A stretch of 64,000 nucleotides of DNA, from the NCBI GenBank assembly GCA_036346275.1, contig CM070724.1, positions 51,585,038-51,649,037 on the forward strand, read 5' to 3'. A model generated the notes under the pieces. That model did no database searches. It worked only from the letters and a program-made list of their open reading frames with translations, and was not told the origin of the DNA. Positions 36,401 to 49,004 of the stretch are shown here, piece by piece. Source of the DNA: Otatea glauca. Lineage: Eukaryota; Streptophyta; Magnoliopsida; Poales; Poaceae. How positions within the stretch are numbered: position 1 is the first letter of the stretch; the number at the start of each line of letters is the position of its first letter. Both the position numbers and the translations under genes were made by a program.

Positions 36401-36740
36401 ACATACAACGCCGAACTAAATGAAGGAAATTTACTACATTAATCATATTTACCTCATCAGTCTTCGCAACAGCATCGCTCGAGTTCTTACTAAATTTGCT
36501 TGGGGGGGACAAAATCATCGTCCGACGTGGAAACACTGACACTGCTCTCCGCATACTTCCCCTTCCTTCCTGCCCGATCACGACGAGAAACAGGAGCGGT
36601 ATGGGTTGAAGGCGGGAAAACAGCTGCTATTGGCTCCGTCTACGACACATCTAGCTGAATTTCCAGTGAACTCTGGCTCCCCGATAAAATAATCTTATTC
36701 ACCATAGATGGTACCTTACCGGAAGTCCTCATCTACATCG
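33467..36740 (-). pseudogene. Transposon-type gene, N-terminal domain of Ulp1-associated class, incomplete
   Basis: Spliced gene on the minus strand. The first recognisable exons are near 36737 (MRTSGKVPSMVNKI) and 36600-36450 (KYAESSVSVSTSDDDFVPP). The large exon 36204-35700 has LMDRIDPSDMVIRVGGGQ and TACAVKCVLGLPCGG. These are motifs I know from grass transposon proteins that often end in a Ulp1-like cysteine protease domain. 35543-35360 carries IYYLDNLRCV and 35150-34620 a region with a possible coiled coil (IYKAQRRIETMQTEVV). Then comes a chain of short exons (34353-33688) and 33576-33467. The expected protease domain is absent; a Helitron (32844-33425) occupies the place where it should follow. 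A stop near 36645 may be intronic. Family assignment is tentative. Confidence 0.5.
33988..34353 (-). repeat. Tandem array of 66-bp exons
   Basis: Exons 34192-34127 and 34053-33988 are each exactly 66 bp and have CAG acceptors and GTAATAAT donors. They encode KPDAPDIVLHIEEDMPITSA.. and EPDAPNVVMQVVEDVPRTSA... The exon above (34353-34266) ends AIEEDMPRTTTCK and the one below begins at 33914 with EPDASYIVKHVDQ. So about four related units of roughly 139 bp (exon plus intron) stand in line. 66 is a multiple of three, so gain or loss of a unit keeps the frame. Confidence 0.8.
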
Positions 36741-37521
36741 GAAGAGAAAATCATTTCATCAGATTTTATAAAATTTAGTGTAAAATCTTTGTATATTTAC
36801 ATCAAAAAAATGATGTAGTAAATATACAATTAAAAATGGGGGATTTTGAACTTATACTATGACTATATCCATTACCCAAGCCAAACCGAAATGAAAAGCG
36901 AGGATTCAGAAAACCAACAAGTACGACATCGAAAACAAGCTATTGAGTGACATTTGGGAAAAACATACAGAAATTCTACACCGGATATTGCAGAAACGAT
37001 TAAATACATACAGTGTTAACCTCGATATTATTCAGTATCGATCAAAACAAAACCCTGAAAATCAACGTCGGTGTCCAATCCAACTGAAGGAAACAATGGC
37101 CGATGTCGATGGGGCAAGATGACTTTAGATAGGAAAAAGAAAGGTTTGAGTGCTTGTAGGCTGTAGCCAAGTCCGGGATATAATATGTATTTACGTGAGG
37201 AAGCTGAAAAGACAAGACATAAAAACATCAGTAAGGCCACTTCTCGTTTCCTAATAGCGGGCAGTTATTACTATGTTCACAAAACTTCACAACTTTTTGG
37301 CTTCAAAGCAAACAAATAACCCCTTCCGTAGCAGAAGTAAATTGAAAGGGATATATAGTAAAACATATTCAAAAAGTGTAATACATAGTAAATAAAAACA
37401 CTGGTACCGTGGTACCCATGAAAAAAATAGCTGATATGATTTTACTATCCATAATCCAATGAGTCACTCTATGTAACTAACAAATTTCCTACTGTGTAAT
37501 GTAGGTAGTAGTAACATAAAA
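36741..37521. other. AT-rich sequence, probably part of the same transposon
   Basis: No exon is recognised. The sequence style (TTTACTA words) continues on the other side of the LTR insertion at 42967, so one older element probably spans both. Confidence 0.4.
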
Positions 37522-40500
37522 TGTAATGACCCCCAATTTTACATAAATGCAAAAATGGAAATCTCATGTGCATACAGTACTAGTCCCATGATCAGTGGCT
37601 AGCACGCACATTTACAACAATTGATATCACATCCACACTCTTCATTACAAATGATATTGGTAATTTATACAATAAAATCTTACAATACAGAGTGAAGTGC
37701 AGCAGAAAAGATTAAAATTCTTGTAGTGTGCCCATCCAACCCTCAGGCAACTGACAAGGCATAATCCCTAAAAAAGCTTAATCGTCAATATCCCGAATCC
37801 TACGATAAATATGTTGCATCAGACTAATCTGATTCTTCACCTAAAAACAACATTTAAGCAAGGGTGAGTACTTTCGTACTCCGCAAGACTTTTGCAAAAC
37901 TTATGATATATGCAAGCCATTTCAAAGGAAAGGCTAGTATGGTTAGTTTGCATAAGGCCAATTTGAAATGTAAATACAGAATAGTAGATTCCCAAACAAA
38001 TCTTAAGTAAATGTAATTTAATACTGAAATAACAGTATGTAAAGTACGTGTAAGTGAAATCACGAACCTGGGTATCCTGACCATATCCACAAACCATTCC
38101 CACTGACACACAGTAGGAATTGCCGACACACGGTAGAAACCAGATTTTATGAAAATAAACAAAACTGCTAACTATGTGATGACTTTACCAAGTTCCCATA
38201 ACCGCGGGTGCGGCTAATCGATTAGTTTTACACTCTGCAGAGGTGTACATTTTTACCCACAAGTCATGACCTTTTCCTTTTGTCGCATAGTTCACGCACC
38301 TTTGGCGTAGTGGCCAGAATGTTCATGACGGAAACCTTTACATTACCTAGGTTAACTTTGCACCAGCTCCGGGACGTTAAACCCATACTATGGCAGAAGA
38401 ACTCAGAGCATAGAAATGATAGAACTTCCCCAGAGTACGGCGTACACCGGTGTATCGGTAAACGTTTAATCCATGATCACCTCGGTGTGGATGTCCCTTC
38501 AAGCAATTCATTAAGAAACAGCTCGTACTGCTCCAGCCTTCCAATGTGCAAAGTTAAACTAGATAACTTAATCGGTTTAAGGCTGTCCCATACCAGCACT
38601 TGTGGTTGTACGGTAATTCTTGGCCTGAAAACAACCCATAGTTCGGTCCTTAATCCGACACGGGCAATAATCTCCACCCTACACTACGTACAAGTCCCTT
38701 GTACACCCGGCTATTGCCAATAATTACCCACATCAAAACCATAGTTTTATTTTCCTTTTTGATCAAAATATCAACCAAAAGATGGTCATACCCATTGATT
38801 GTCATAACCAACATTTTTAATCATGTCAAGGTTTTATGTTCAATTAGGCGTGGCTAAGCATATCACTAAATGTGATTAACCCAAACTGACATCATGTACT
38901 GTCTATGCTATTCTAGGGTTATCAAGGTTCACAAATCCATACTTATCAAGGAAGTTCTATGTGACAATAGGTACAACTACCAATACCCAAAATATAGCAG
39001 ACTTTAATAAAAGTAAAGTATGCAGTAAAATATTTAATGAAAACATTTATAAAATTGGGATCAATATGATCAAAGGGGGTGCTTGCCTTGCTTATTTATT
39101 GCTTACGACGAAGACAAAGCCACAGCTGACGAAGGCAATGATGGAAATAGCGACGTCGGATTCTACACGTCATTCAATCAGAAACATAGCAAATATCCAA
39201 CTTCAATAAGGGCAAAAAGAAAACAGACAGAAAATCAAATAAAGATTCATTAAAGAAAACAGGAATATTTTAGGGTTAGGATTATGATTTCAAGTCCTCA
39301 TGATTTAGTTAATTATACATTCATATTGTTAATGACTTTTTATGATGAACAAACATGGTTTCTTTTATATATTATCTATTCTTGAATTACGAATTCAAGA
39401 GACTAAAATTATGAATTCTTGCATTTATATCTTCGAATTATAGATGCTAAAATTATTTAGATTACTAGAATTAACATATTAGACAATTGAGCTGAAAGCT
39501 ATAAATGAATAACACTTAATCCTTTTTAATTGATTTAGCATAATAAGTGACTTGGAATATGTTAGGTCTGTTGAGTTAGGTTACTGGATTTATTTATGGT
39601 TTTTAAGAAGATTCTGGTGAAACAAATATCTGAATTACATATTTGTTCATTATTACAAAGTTTGCTTATCCATATAATCGAGTCCATAAAACATAATGCT
39701 CAAGGTTATTTGGCTATTAGGATTTATATGTAAAACATGATGAAATAAGATTATTTCTTCGGAATACGATAGTCTATACTTTGAAGAACATTTCTAAGCT
39801 AATTTCATACATTTTAGTGTTTAGACAAGACATTATATTCATTGTTGAAAAAGCTTACATGATATTAAGGGTTATGACAACCATATCATTTATTGGTATT
39901 GGGTTAGCCGAATTCAGATGCAAAGCAAGTTGAAAATAAAATATTTTTCTAGATTATGGTAGTACATATCTTAAATATTGTTTCTGAACTGATCTTGATA
40001 AAATTTGTATTAAGACGAGATGTTTGACAAAGCTAACAAAATGCTTAATTAGTTTTATAGTTTACACGATAAAAGTTCGCTTTTAGTTCTTAGTTTGCGA
40101 TTGATCCTTACGTGATTATTCACTCATCTTTCTGGCATTAGCATGGGACATCATTAGGATTGTTTTTGAGTTGTTTTCATAGTATTTTGCTTTTATCCGA
40201 GATGTTTTTCATATAAGTAAACATTAAGGTTTAATGTATACTTAATCCAAATCTGCACCAACATGGAATGTTCTTGAATAACAGGGGCATTATGATTTTA
40301 TTAAAGTCCTAGGAATCATTTTACTATCATTTGAACTTGTATGCTTTAAGCTATATTTATTTTGATTTCTATACATTGGAAAGTAATCTATCTTCAGGTT
40401 TAATTCGAACTAGATTCAATTCTAAATGTTTTTGCATATTTAAGTAGATTACTAACTTTTAAACACATAGAAACTGGTTTGACATAAATTGGATCATTTT

Positions 40501-42961
40501 TGCATGATATATTCATATTTGAATATCCAATACATTGGAAACAACTTACTTTAGAAAATGATATAAATCATGTCAAAATATAAATAATTTTGCATGTTTA
40601 GGTTCCTGAGGAATTAAGGTTTCTAACAAAATTAGTTTCATTCAAGTTGGAGTTCATTTGTAGAAATTCTTCATGTGGCATATTTTTGACCCCTTTCCTT
40701 TAAATTAAATTTAAAATTTAAATACAGTTAATTTCCAAAATATTTTTGCATATTATGAATCTACAGGATTTATCATGAATTTAGAAATTTATTTCATCTC
40801 ATTTGGACTAATGGTTCAAAAGTTATAAGCATTTAAATGTATTGCGGTTTGGAAAATACAGAAAATAGAAATATTACCATAAATGGAAGTACGCTTTCGC
40901 GCTACGAATGCGCTTTCCTTTTTTGGACTTGACTGGGCTGAGGCACCGACGGCTGGGCCCCGGCTGGCAGCGAAAGGCCTCCCGCACTGAGACTGACACG
41001 CGGGGCCGCGAACTGTGCGGTGCGCGACTGACCGGTGGGCCCGATTGTCGGCGACCCGAAGCAGAGGCGACGACGCCGATGTTCGTCGCCAGCGAGGGAA
41101 GGCCGGAGGCGAGGAATCGGCTCCACCTTGAGCACCAGCAGGTTCAAGCAAACACGGGGGTGGTGCTGCTTCGGCCGGAGATGGCCGGAGGCGGTCTGCC
41201 ACCGGAGGGAGGCGGCGGAGAGCCATGGTCGAACGACGGAGGAGCTAAAACACAGGTTTTTGTGACGAGATTTCACCACCGTGAGAATCAACGCATCACA
41301 GAGATCCGGTTTTTGTCTTTTACTCAAAGAAATTAGTATTGGGAAAGGGTTCTCACTGAGCGGCTACGGTGGCGGCGGAAGGAGCTCGGCGTGACGACTC
41401 GCTGGAGAAGATGACCCTCAATTGAGGTTGGGAAAGGCTTCAGGGTGCCAAGAGGAAGCTTCAAGTGTGATGGTTCAAGGAATGATTTGCCGAAGAGGTT
41501 GAATTGGGTTTTTCCCTCTTTTCACTGATTTCACGGACTCGGGAAGAAGATGGAGCGCGCGATGGCCGGCAGCTTGGTTCGGTTTTGCGGGTTCCAAGGA
41601 AGTACACGAGTACTAGCAGCGGCTTTGCAACGCTTAAATAGGCAAGGAAAGTCGGTTTGGCACGGTTTTGCGCTTCGGCAGATCAAGGCGGAGCGCGAGT
41701 ACTCTCGGCCGAGATAGAGGGCTCTCGCGGGGATGGATGGCTGCTATAGCACCGGGGCGACGTTAGGATTGGTCGGCACTCAGGGCTGCGTGCCACTGAG
41801 GCGAGACGCGATGGAATGGAGAGGCGGCATCGGCTAAGGCGGTGCAGTTCTGATGTTTGCGCAAGACTCAAGCGAGGGAAAAAGAACAATAGACGGGAGA
41901 GGCTAACAAGTGGGACACGGTTGGCAGCGGGAGAGGTCGGCAGAGACCTCTGGCTTCGTCGGGCCCACAAGTCAGCATCTGGTAGAGAAGAACTCGGCCG
42001 AAACCTCTGGACAGCCCGGGAGAATATCAGCGATTTCGGTGGTCCAACGACTGAGAAATTTTATGAAAATGTTACCATGTGTTAAAAAGATAATTACCAG
42101 GTTCCAGTAACAATTTCACATTTTTAGGATTTGTGTAGAATTTTAAATAATTCTGACAATGCATGTTTATCAATTTCTGCACATTCTGAATTTTATTTAA
42201 TTTAAGATCAAAATTTGTTTATTATTTTATGAAACTTTTCATGAAGATCTGGAATGGCATTATTGACATGATATAAAATTTTCAGATTCTTACATTTTAT
42301 ATTTTAATTTTAATAATTCTTACATTACTATTTTCAGTTTTTCAATCTCTCTGTTTCTGAATTTTTAAAATTATTGAATGATGGAATAAACTCTTGATAT
42401 TTTTACCAGACACAGATAAGACAATTATGTAGGCAAGGTTAAAATTTTAACTCTGGCTAAGGTTGCGTGATTTCTAAAGAATTCTTGCACTGTCGGTTCA
42501 GAGCATTTAGTCATAACTACATTTGTCTTTTGATTAATTTATGAATCCAGATTAGTGAAAATTGCATATTCTGGATCCTGAATGGATTTAGGATTTATCT
42601 AGGATTTTTACAAATTTATTGGTTTTGGATTTTTATCCTTTCTATTTTTACCATTTACCGTTTCAATATATATATAGTTTTTGTTTTAGAATAAAAACTC
42701 AAAATAAACCAATAATTTAGATAACTCAGGAAATTAAAATCCAAATTAATGATCACATCATAAATTCCTTTTATAGTTTGTTTTGGAAGAAATAGTTTCA
42801 ATATTGAAATATCTCTTTTCTTTAAAATTTAGAATAAAAGAAAAGAGGAAAAGATATTGTTTAAAATCAAATTCTTGATTCAAATTGAAATTTTTATTCA
42901 GTTTCATTTTTAAATTTCAAAATCTTCATTTTTCATATTTTGGATTTTATGGGATGTTACA
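37522..42961 (-). mobile_element. 5.4-kb long-LTR retrotransposon-derived element, copy B
   Basis: On the minus strand the element begins TGTAACATCCCATAAAATCC at 42961 and ends GGGGGTCATTACA at 37522. The 5-bp duplication TAAAA lies at 37517-37521 and 42962-42966. No internal LTR boundary, primer-binding site or gag/pol domain was seen, so it is probably a solo LTR of a family with very long LTRs. A non-autonomous element with unrecognised interior is the alternative. A GC-rich block at 40890-41650 with TATTTAAG near 41633-41640 (minus) looks like the promoter and transcribed start. The open frames in that block are leader, not a host gene. Copy A (10397-20305) is a truncated relative in the other orientation. 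Confidence 0.85.
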
Positions 42962-42966
42962 TAAAA

Positions 42967-45225
42967 TACAACAGATAGTTTTATGTAATGGTAAAAGTAA
43001 TAAAAAGATGCTTATTCGTATTTACTGTCTATAATACATCTAACTACTAAATATAAACTTTTAATTTACTAATAACTTTAAAAAAATTCACACCAATAAC
43101 AAGTGACTATCGGCTGACGATACTTATAGACACGTAATCTTCTACAACCCATACGAAGTTAATAAAATTACCACTAAGTGCCTTTTGCAATTGTATAACT
43201 CTTACTGAAGTGAATACGGTATATTACTATCTTTCAAAAATCCGATTACATTGCCGGTGCTCGCGAGGATGATGCTAAGCACGTGGAAAAAGAAAATCGA
43301 AAACACACAGCAAAAAGTGACCGTGGTGTTAAAGGGTAAGGTGCCCGGGTCCATCACCACCAGCACATAGTGCAGCAGGGCTCACAGACATAGCCCTACC
43401 CTTACTAACATCACACATCACTTTGATCGAACAAACGATGGCAATTTTGCTATATAAAGTGGTAAACATGAAGCACCGCGAGCAATGTGGTACTAAATAA
43501 CTACTGTGCGGCTGAGAAACTGGGCCTTAAGTCCATCGATCATTAACGTACAAGCCTATAACACGCAACATTTACTACTGCATATAAATTATATTATTAT
43601 GTACACATATATTACTTTATAGTAAAAATGACTTACATTGGTAAAAACTATATATATTTGTAGTAAACTATGACTAAGGCCTTAAGATTTATATCAGTGT
43701 CTTGCTCTCGTCGTCAATAGTGTAATAGTGAGAATCGTTAGTAAATTTGAGTTGACAATATATAGTTAGTGCTAAAACAACAAAACATCATAATTTACTA
43801 ATTATGTAATACAATGTTGACATTACAACCGTAATACGGACTTCTATTCATGTGAATCCTATAAACACTGGTACCTAAAAAATTCTTTATAAAACACACG
43901 GTTACTTTAAGAAAATGTGACAACGAATTTTAAAGATGAACGCGGAACTGAACTTCTACGAGGAGTTGAACGCCGCAATAATATATGGGCCTTGCAGAGC
44001 TGAACCCCGCAATAATATATGGGCCTTAACCTAAGGAACTGAATGCGGCCCAAAACTATCTTCTAGTCATGCGCTCGTTCGAACCGGTAAAACTTCCGAT
44101 CGGTCGGACTGGTCACGCGTAGAATTTCCTATTCTACAAGCATATATAGAATATGTTATCTAAAACCTACAGTACAATGAAAGTATTTTTCGAGACGAAT
44201 ATAGAAATATCATTTTTATGTGTCCATTCAAAATATTCAAAAAGAAATAGATAGCTAAAGTTCGTAAATGTTTGACTGCGTGTAACCAAAATGACCTCCT
44301 CTCGTAGCTAAAGGAAGTATCATCTAATTATTGATGATTAATCGTGCAAATGCATGCGAGTACGGATTCTTTATAATTTGTTTTATTATCCTCGGATAAT
44401 AAAAGGGTAGTAGAAATTAATTGTCAGTAGGTAGATGCAGCTGCTAATCGACAGATTGGATTGAACGAGGAGAGAAAATTATGGCGTGTTTGTTTTTACC
44501 GTAGATTCTATATTTTAGTCCTAACAGCTGAATAAAAATTAAAAATTTCGATTCTTATAATCTAGCCCACCCATATACACTAGAAACCACAATATACTTC
44601 ACATGTGTTTCTTTGGATTGAAAGGAATATAAATATGATAATACCACTGAAAGTTCTAAGTAATTACACACTAAATACCATCCCAAAATTCAAAATTCAA
44701 AATCAGCTTTTAGAGAATCCCCGAGAGAGAGAGAGAGAATTCACGGTAAAAACAAAACAAACCCTTAAGGAACAGTCGGAGGCGATGATCCGGTTGTTGG
44801 GGCTTTTGGGTGGATGCGCGCGTCGTACGGGATCAGATCGGATCAGATGGGTAAAGTGGGCTAGTGGAGTAATAGCCACTCTCTCTCTTTCGGTTCCTCT
44901 CTCTCTCTCCTTTCCTCAAGACAAAAAAAAAAGCTCCTCTTCTTCTTGACAGTCACTTTACTTTTATTTTGTCTCTTAACTATGCACAGGTGATTGTAAG
45001 ACCGTCTTCTATGCGAGAGATGCTTCGATAGGTGTTTAAAAGTGAGTGTGTGTTAACCCTGAAGTGTCTACCTGAGAAGTCAACCCTCCAATGCAATCAT
45101 CTCTTCTTTACTCACAAGCACCACCCAACAAGTATTGATGCTTAACTAAGCATTGATGCTTAAAGTTCTTGCACATTCTCTCCTCAATGTGCCAAAAAAA
45201 ACTACCTCTAAACAATTGCCAACTT
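42967..45225. other. AT-rich sequence without recognised gene
   Basis: Contains an inverted fragment of the 20825-type MITE at about 44160-44310, a GA repeat at 44723-44738 and CT-rich runs at 44880-44915. No coding exon was identified. Confidence 0.4.
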
Positions 45226-45261
45226 GAGTGCTCAGGTACATTTCATTCTGCTATAATTGTT

Positions 45262-45920
45262 TTTACCGCACGTGTGTACGTTCTATTTTACGGTCAGATG
45301 AAAACGTTTTTACTGTACTGCTAAATTTATTGAACGTATCATTAGAGTTTACTACCACACCTAGCCATGGTGCATGCTACTATGTGATGGTGACAAAAAA
45401 TAGAAACCACACTTACGACCAGATAGATTGTATTTTATGATAGGATGAAACCACTTATACTGTACTGACGAATTTACTAGGCGCATTGTTAAAGTTTACT
45501 TCAAGACCAAGCTATAGCGCATACTGGTCGTGTAACGGCGACAGTAAAAAAAAAGAAATCACATTTATGTCAAGATTCATATCAACTTACGTCCAAGATG
45601 AATCACGCGACCTGAACCACATGACAGAGTCGGCGGTAAAAATGAAAACCACACTTACGACCAGATACATTCCCTTTTAAGTTCAGATGAAACTGTTTAC
45701 ATTGTACATATGAATTTGTTGGACGTGTCATTAGAGTTTACTACCACACTTAACTAGCGCATGCCGTCCATGTCACAGTGACACTAAAAAGGGAACCACA
45801 TTTACTACCAAGTACATATCAGTTCACTGCCGAATGAAACGGGTTTTTACTATACTCACGATTTTACTGAACCTGTCATTATAGTTTACTGCCACACCTA
45901 ACCGTGGTGCATACTGACCA
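45262..45920. repeat. Tandem repeats of about 147 bp
   Basis: Four imperfect units share ATTAGAGTTTACTACCACAC, CTAGC..GGTGCAT and GTGAC.G.GACA. They also share AAACCACA(C/T)TTACGACCAGATA and GATGAAAC..TTTTACTGTACT. The repeated heart of the unit lies at about 45340, 45487, 45730 and 45878. No gene. Confidence 0.7.
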
Positions 45921-46548
45921 TGTGACATCAACGGCGGGGTAGGTCTGGTATGAGTGGGTGGGGATAGGCGGGACACGTCGCGAGGAGAGGGGCACAGGCT
46001 CCATCGGATAGGGAAGCGGGACTGGCTGGAGGGCAGAATGAGTTATCCTAGGCTCAGTCACGTAAGTGTATCAACGTGTGTGTGTACACTCCAATCCAAT
46101 CCTTAAAAATTACTAAAACTTGGATAGATTTTCGTTGAGCCACGTCATCGATCGCTAGCTATTCGAGTTGATGAAGGAAAATCATGACTACATATTATGC
46201 ATGTTTGCTAGCTTAACCCCACAGAAACAAGAGAATTCGCTGAGCTTCATTCAGTAGGCTCGCTTTGGCAAAGAGTACTCCACTTACAGGGCCACAGCTA
46301 GCAGCTTCAATTCGGCCATGTACACGAGAGAGACACCAAAGAGCTAGCTAACGGATCCGGCAAAGCAACCGGTTGCTACTGGCCAGCCGACCCTAAATTA
46401 AGCAGTAGCTCTCTCACTAGATCTCCCTCTTGGCAATTAGTGAGTAACAAATTTAAAGCATGCACCTAGCTAAGTGAAGCTAGTTAAAATGTTGTTAAAA
46501 ATGCATGGGCAATTAGTGTAGTACTGTGCTGAAGGGCTGAACACTAGC

Positions 46549-47233
46549 GACTTTTTTTAAAAAATAATACATTTTTTATTTAAATTGCAAAAATATACCA
46601 CGATCTCAAAAAAAATGCAAAAATATACCTCTGTCGCCCTCTGAATGGGCGATTTTGGCACTTGTCGTCCTCTGAATGAGCGACATGTCCCCTTTCCTGT
46701 AGCCAGTTTCTAAAGAAAATCATAACTTTTTCATATGATCTAGTATGGAGATGAACTTTATATGAAAATTGTAGCTCTCGACGAGATCTACAACTTTTGT
46801 ATACAAATTTTCTCATTTGAATCCATTTAGATGGCAAAAAATGGGATGAAAAGTTCAGATCTAAAAATCAGATCTACACTACATCTGAAACTTCTATCTC
46901 GTTTTTGGTAATCCAAATGGATTCAAATGAAAAAAAATTATATACCAAAGTTGTAGATCTCGTCGAGAGCTATAATTTTCATCTAAAGTTTATCTCTATC
47001 CGAGATCATATGAAAAAGTTATGATTTTCTTTAGAAACTGACTACAGGAAATACGACATGTTGCCCATTCAAAGGGCGACAAGTGCCAAAATCGCCCAAT
47101 CAGAGGGCGACAGAGGCCTCAGTTGCCCATGTCGCCCGTTCAAAGGGCGACAGAGGTATATTTTTGCAATTTTTTGAGTTCGTCGTATATTTTTGCAATT
47201 TGAATAAAAAAATATATTATTTTTAAAAAAATC
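46549..47233. mobile_element. Foldback (long inverted repeat) element, Mutator-like
   Basis: The two halves are inverted copies with arms of about 300 bp. Left landmarks GACTTTTTTTAAAAAATAAT, AATTGCAAAAATATACC, GGGCGATTTTGGCACTTGTC and AGCTCTCGACGAGATCTACA return inverted on the right. The element is flanked by a perfect 10-bp repeat, GAACACTAGC (46539-46548 and 47234-47243). That fits the 9-11 bp duplications of Mutator-like elements. It has no coding sequence. A transcript would fold into a long hairpin. Confidence 0.9.
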
Positions 47234-47274
47234 GAACACTAGCTATGTAAGTTAGTTGTGCCTCGAGAGAAGTG

Positions 47275-47695
47275 ATCATTTTTCTAGCACTTGTGTTTTT
47301 TTTTTGTAAATCTAGCACACTTCCAAACGTAATTGCAAAACTAGCCTTCTCCTCACCGCGGGGGTGCCTCTCACGCTTGCCGGCCGCGGCAGACCCTCCT
47401 GCACGTGCCGACCACAGGAGGCCAGCTCCGGCGCTGCCCCTCCTTGGCAGGCCATGTCCCGCGCCTCCTAGCCATGGCATGCCGCGTCACCAAACCATGG
47501 CACGTCGTTGCTCCCGCGTTCAGCACTCACTGCTCCTGCTCTCGCTGGCTGCCTCGCTCTCCGAGCGCAGCAGGTGATAGGTATCGCCTGCCACGCCTTC
47601 CGCAGTGAGGAAAAAGGTTAGATTTGCAATTGTATTCGAAAGAGTGCTAGATGTACAAAAAATGAGATGACAGATGCTAAAAAAGTAAAGTTTTC
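47275..47695. mobile_element. Second inverted-repeat element (MITE-like)
   Basis: The left arm has TCTAGCACTTGTG, TTTTGTAAATCTAGCAC and ATTGCAAAACTAGCC. The right arm (about 47625-47690) has these inverted. The middle is a GC-rich block of about 270 bp with open frames that I consider incidental. No target duplication was confirmed. Confidence 0.6.
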
Positions 47696-47778
47696 TGCCT
47701 TTGAACCATCTGCCTACAAAGGGGTAAAGCTAACCAGCTAAGCCTGTGTGCCAGCCAGTGATCGAGAAATTTGTAGTA

Positions 47779-48868
47779 CTAGATGACTATGCGCGGCGGC
47801 ACGCCGCGCCAGAGTGAGTTTCCGGGTAATCAGTGAAATTTAAACGCTTCAATAGTATTGTCAGAATTCTTAAAAATTCCACAAGCTTGATCATACTTTG
47901 AAATTTTTATGGTAGCTTAGGCATGCTCTCAGGGCCCTCATCAAAAAGTTTCAAAAAATTCCAACATACTCTAACAGCTCAATTAAATCAGTGAAGTTGC
48001 TTTAAATGCATTAGCACCATTGTCAGATTCTTACAAAATCGCACAATTTTGATCATAATCTGAAAATTTATGGTAGATTAGGCATGCTTGCAGAACCCTT
48101 CGGTAATCAGTGAAATTTAAACGCACCAATAGTATTGTCAGAATTATTCAAAATCGCACAAGCTTGATCATGCTTTGAAATTGTTATGGTAGCTTAGGCA
48201 TACTCTCAGGGCTCTCATCAAAAAGTTTAAAAAAATTCCAACATTCTCTAACGGCTCAATTAAATCAGTGAAGTTGCTTTAAATGCATTAGCACCATTGT
48301 CAGATTCTTACAAAATTGCACAATTTTGATCATAATCTGAAAATTTTATGGTAGCTTAGGCAAGCTTGCTGAACCCTTCTAAAAAAGTTTGAAAAATCAA
48401 ATTCGTTTGATGGCACTGGAAAAACAAAAGTAGCGAAATTTAAATGGATTCAGAATTTATAAAAATTGCACAAGTTCAATCATGGTCCAATTTTTTTATG
48501 GTATCTTATGCATGCTCTCAGGACCATTATAAAAAAGTTTCAAAATTTTTTAACATGATTTATTATCTCAATTAAATCAGTGGGGTTGATATAAATGCAT
48601 TAGAAGCATTGTCGGAATTTTTAAAAACTATATAAGTTTGATCGTGACTCGAATTTTTTATGGTATCTTAGGCATACTCTGAGGACCGCTATAAAAAAAT
48701 TTAAAAAATTTCTAACACTATTTGATAGCTCAATGAAATTAGAAACAAGAATTGCCTCAACCAGTGGAAGGACCTAAACGTAATTACACATTTGTTTGAG
48801 GAGGTTTTATAGAGGGAGGACACGTGGGAGGGCTCTCCTACCAGGAACTCTCCCAAGTTTAATATAGG
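47779..48868 (-). mobile_element. Helitron, non-autonomous
   Basis: On the minus strand the 3' end has a hairpin with stem GCGCGGCG/CGCCGCGC (47791-47809), eight bases, then CTAG (47782-47779) and T. The 5' end near 48868 reads CTACCTATATTAAACTTGGG and then CCCACGTGTCC. The interior holds tandem units of 140-160 bp with AATCAGTGAA, TTGTCAGA and TTGATCATA. They also carry ATGGTAGCTTAGGCATGCT. No gene. Confidence 0.8.
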
Positions 48869-48943
48869 TAGTATATATGTATGTAGTTGTAAAGCATAAA
48901 GATGATCTTTAGCTCATATAGCTTATCGCCGTTAGTTTTCACA

Positions 48944-49004
48944 ACCGAGCGCGCGGCGCAGTGGTAAGGCACCTCGCCCTCACGCCATCGGTCGCGGCTT
49001 CGAC
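48944..49004 (+). mobile_element. tRNA-derived SINE-like sequence, 5' part
   Basis: GGCGCAGTGGTAAGGC resembles a pol III A box of tRNA-derived SINEs. The B-box-like GCTTCGAC is cut at 49004 by the solo LTR and resumes as TCCCCCC after 50367. No acceptor-stem pairing was established, so this is not called a tRNA gene. Confidence 0.55.

Noticed and set aside
40816..41970. Open frames in the GC-rich block
   Set aside because: They fall in the promoter and leader portion of the long LTR; homologous sequence occurs in copy A without conserved frames.
44605..44949. 114-codon open frame
   Set aside because: Contains GA and CT microsatellites translated as repeats; no start context or homology.
48944..49004. 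tRNA gene
   Set aside because: A- and B-box words are present but I could not build a cloverleaf; a tRNA-derived SINE is more likely.
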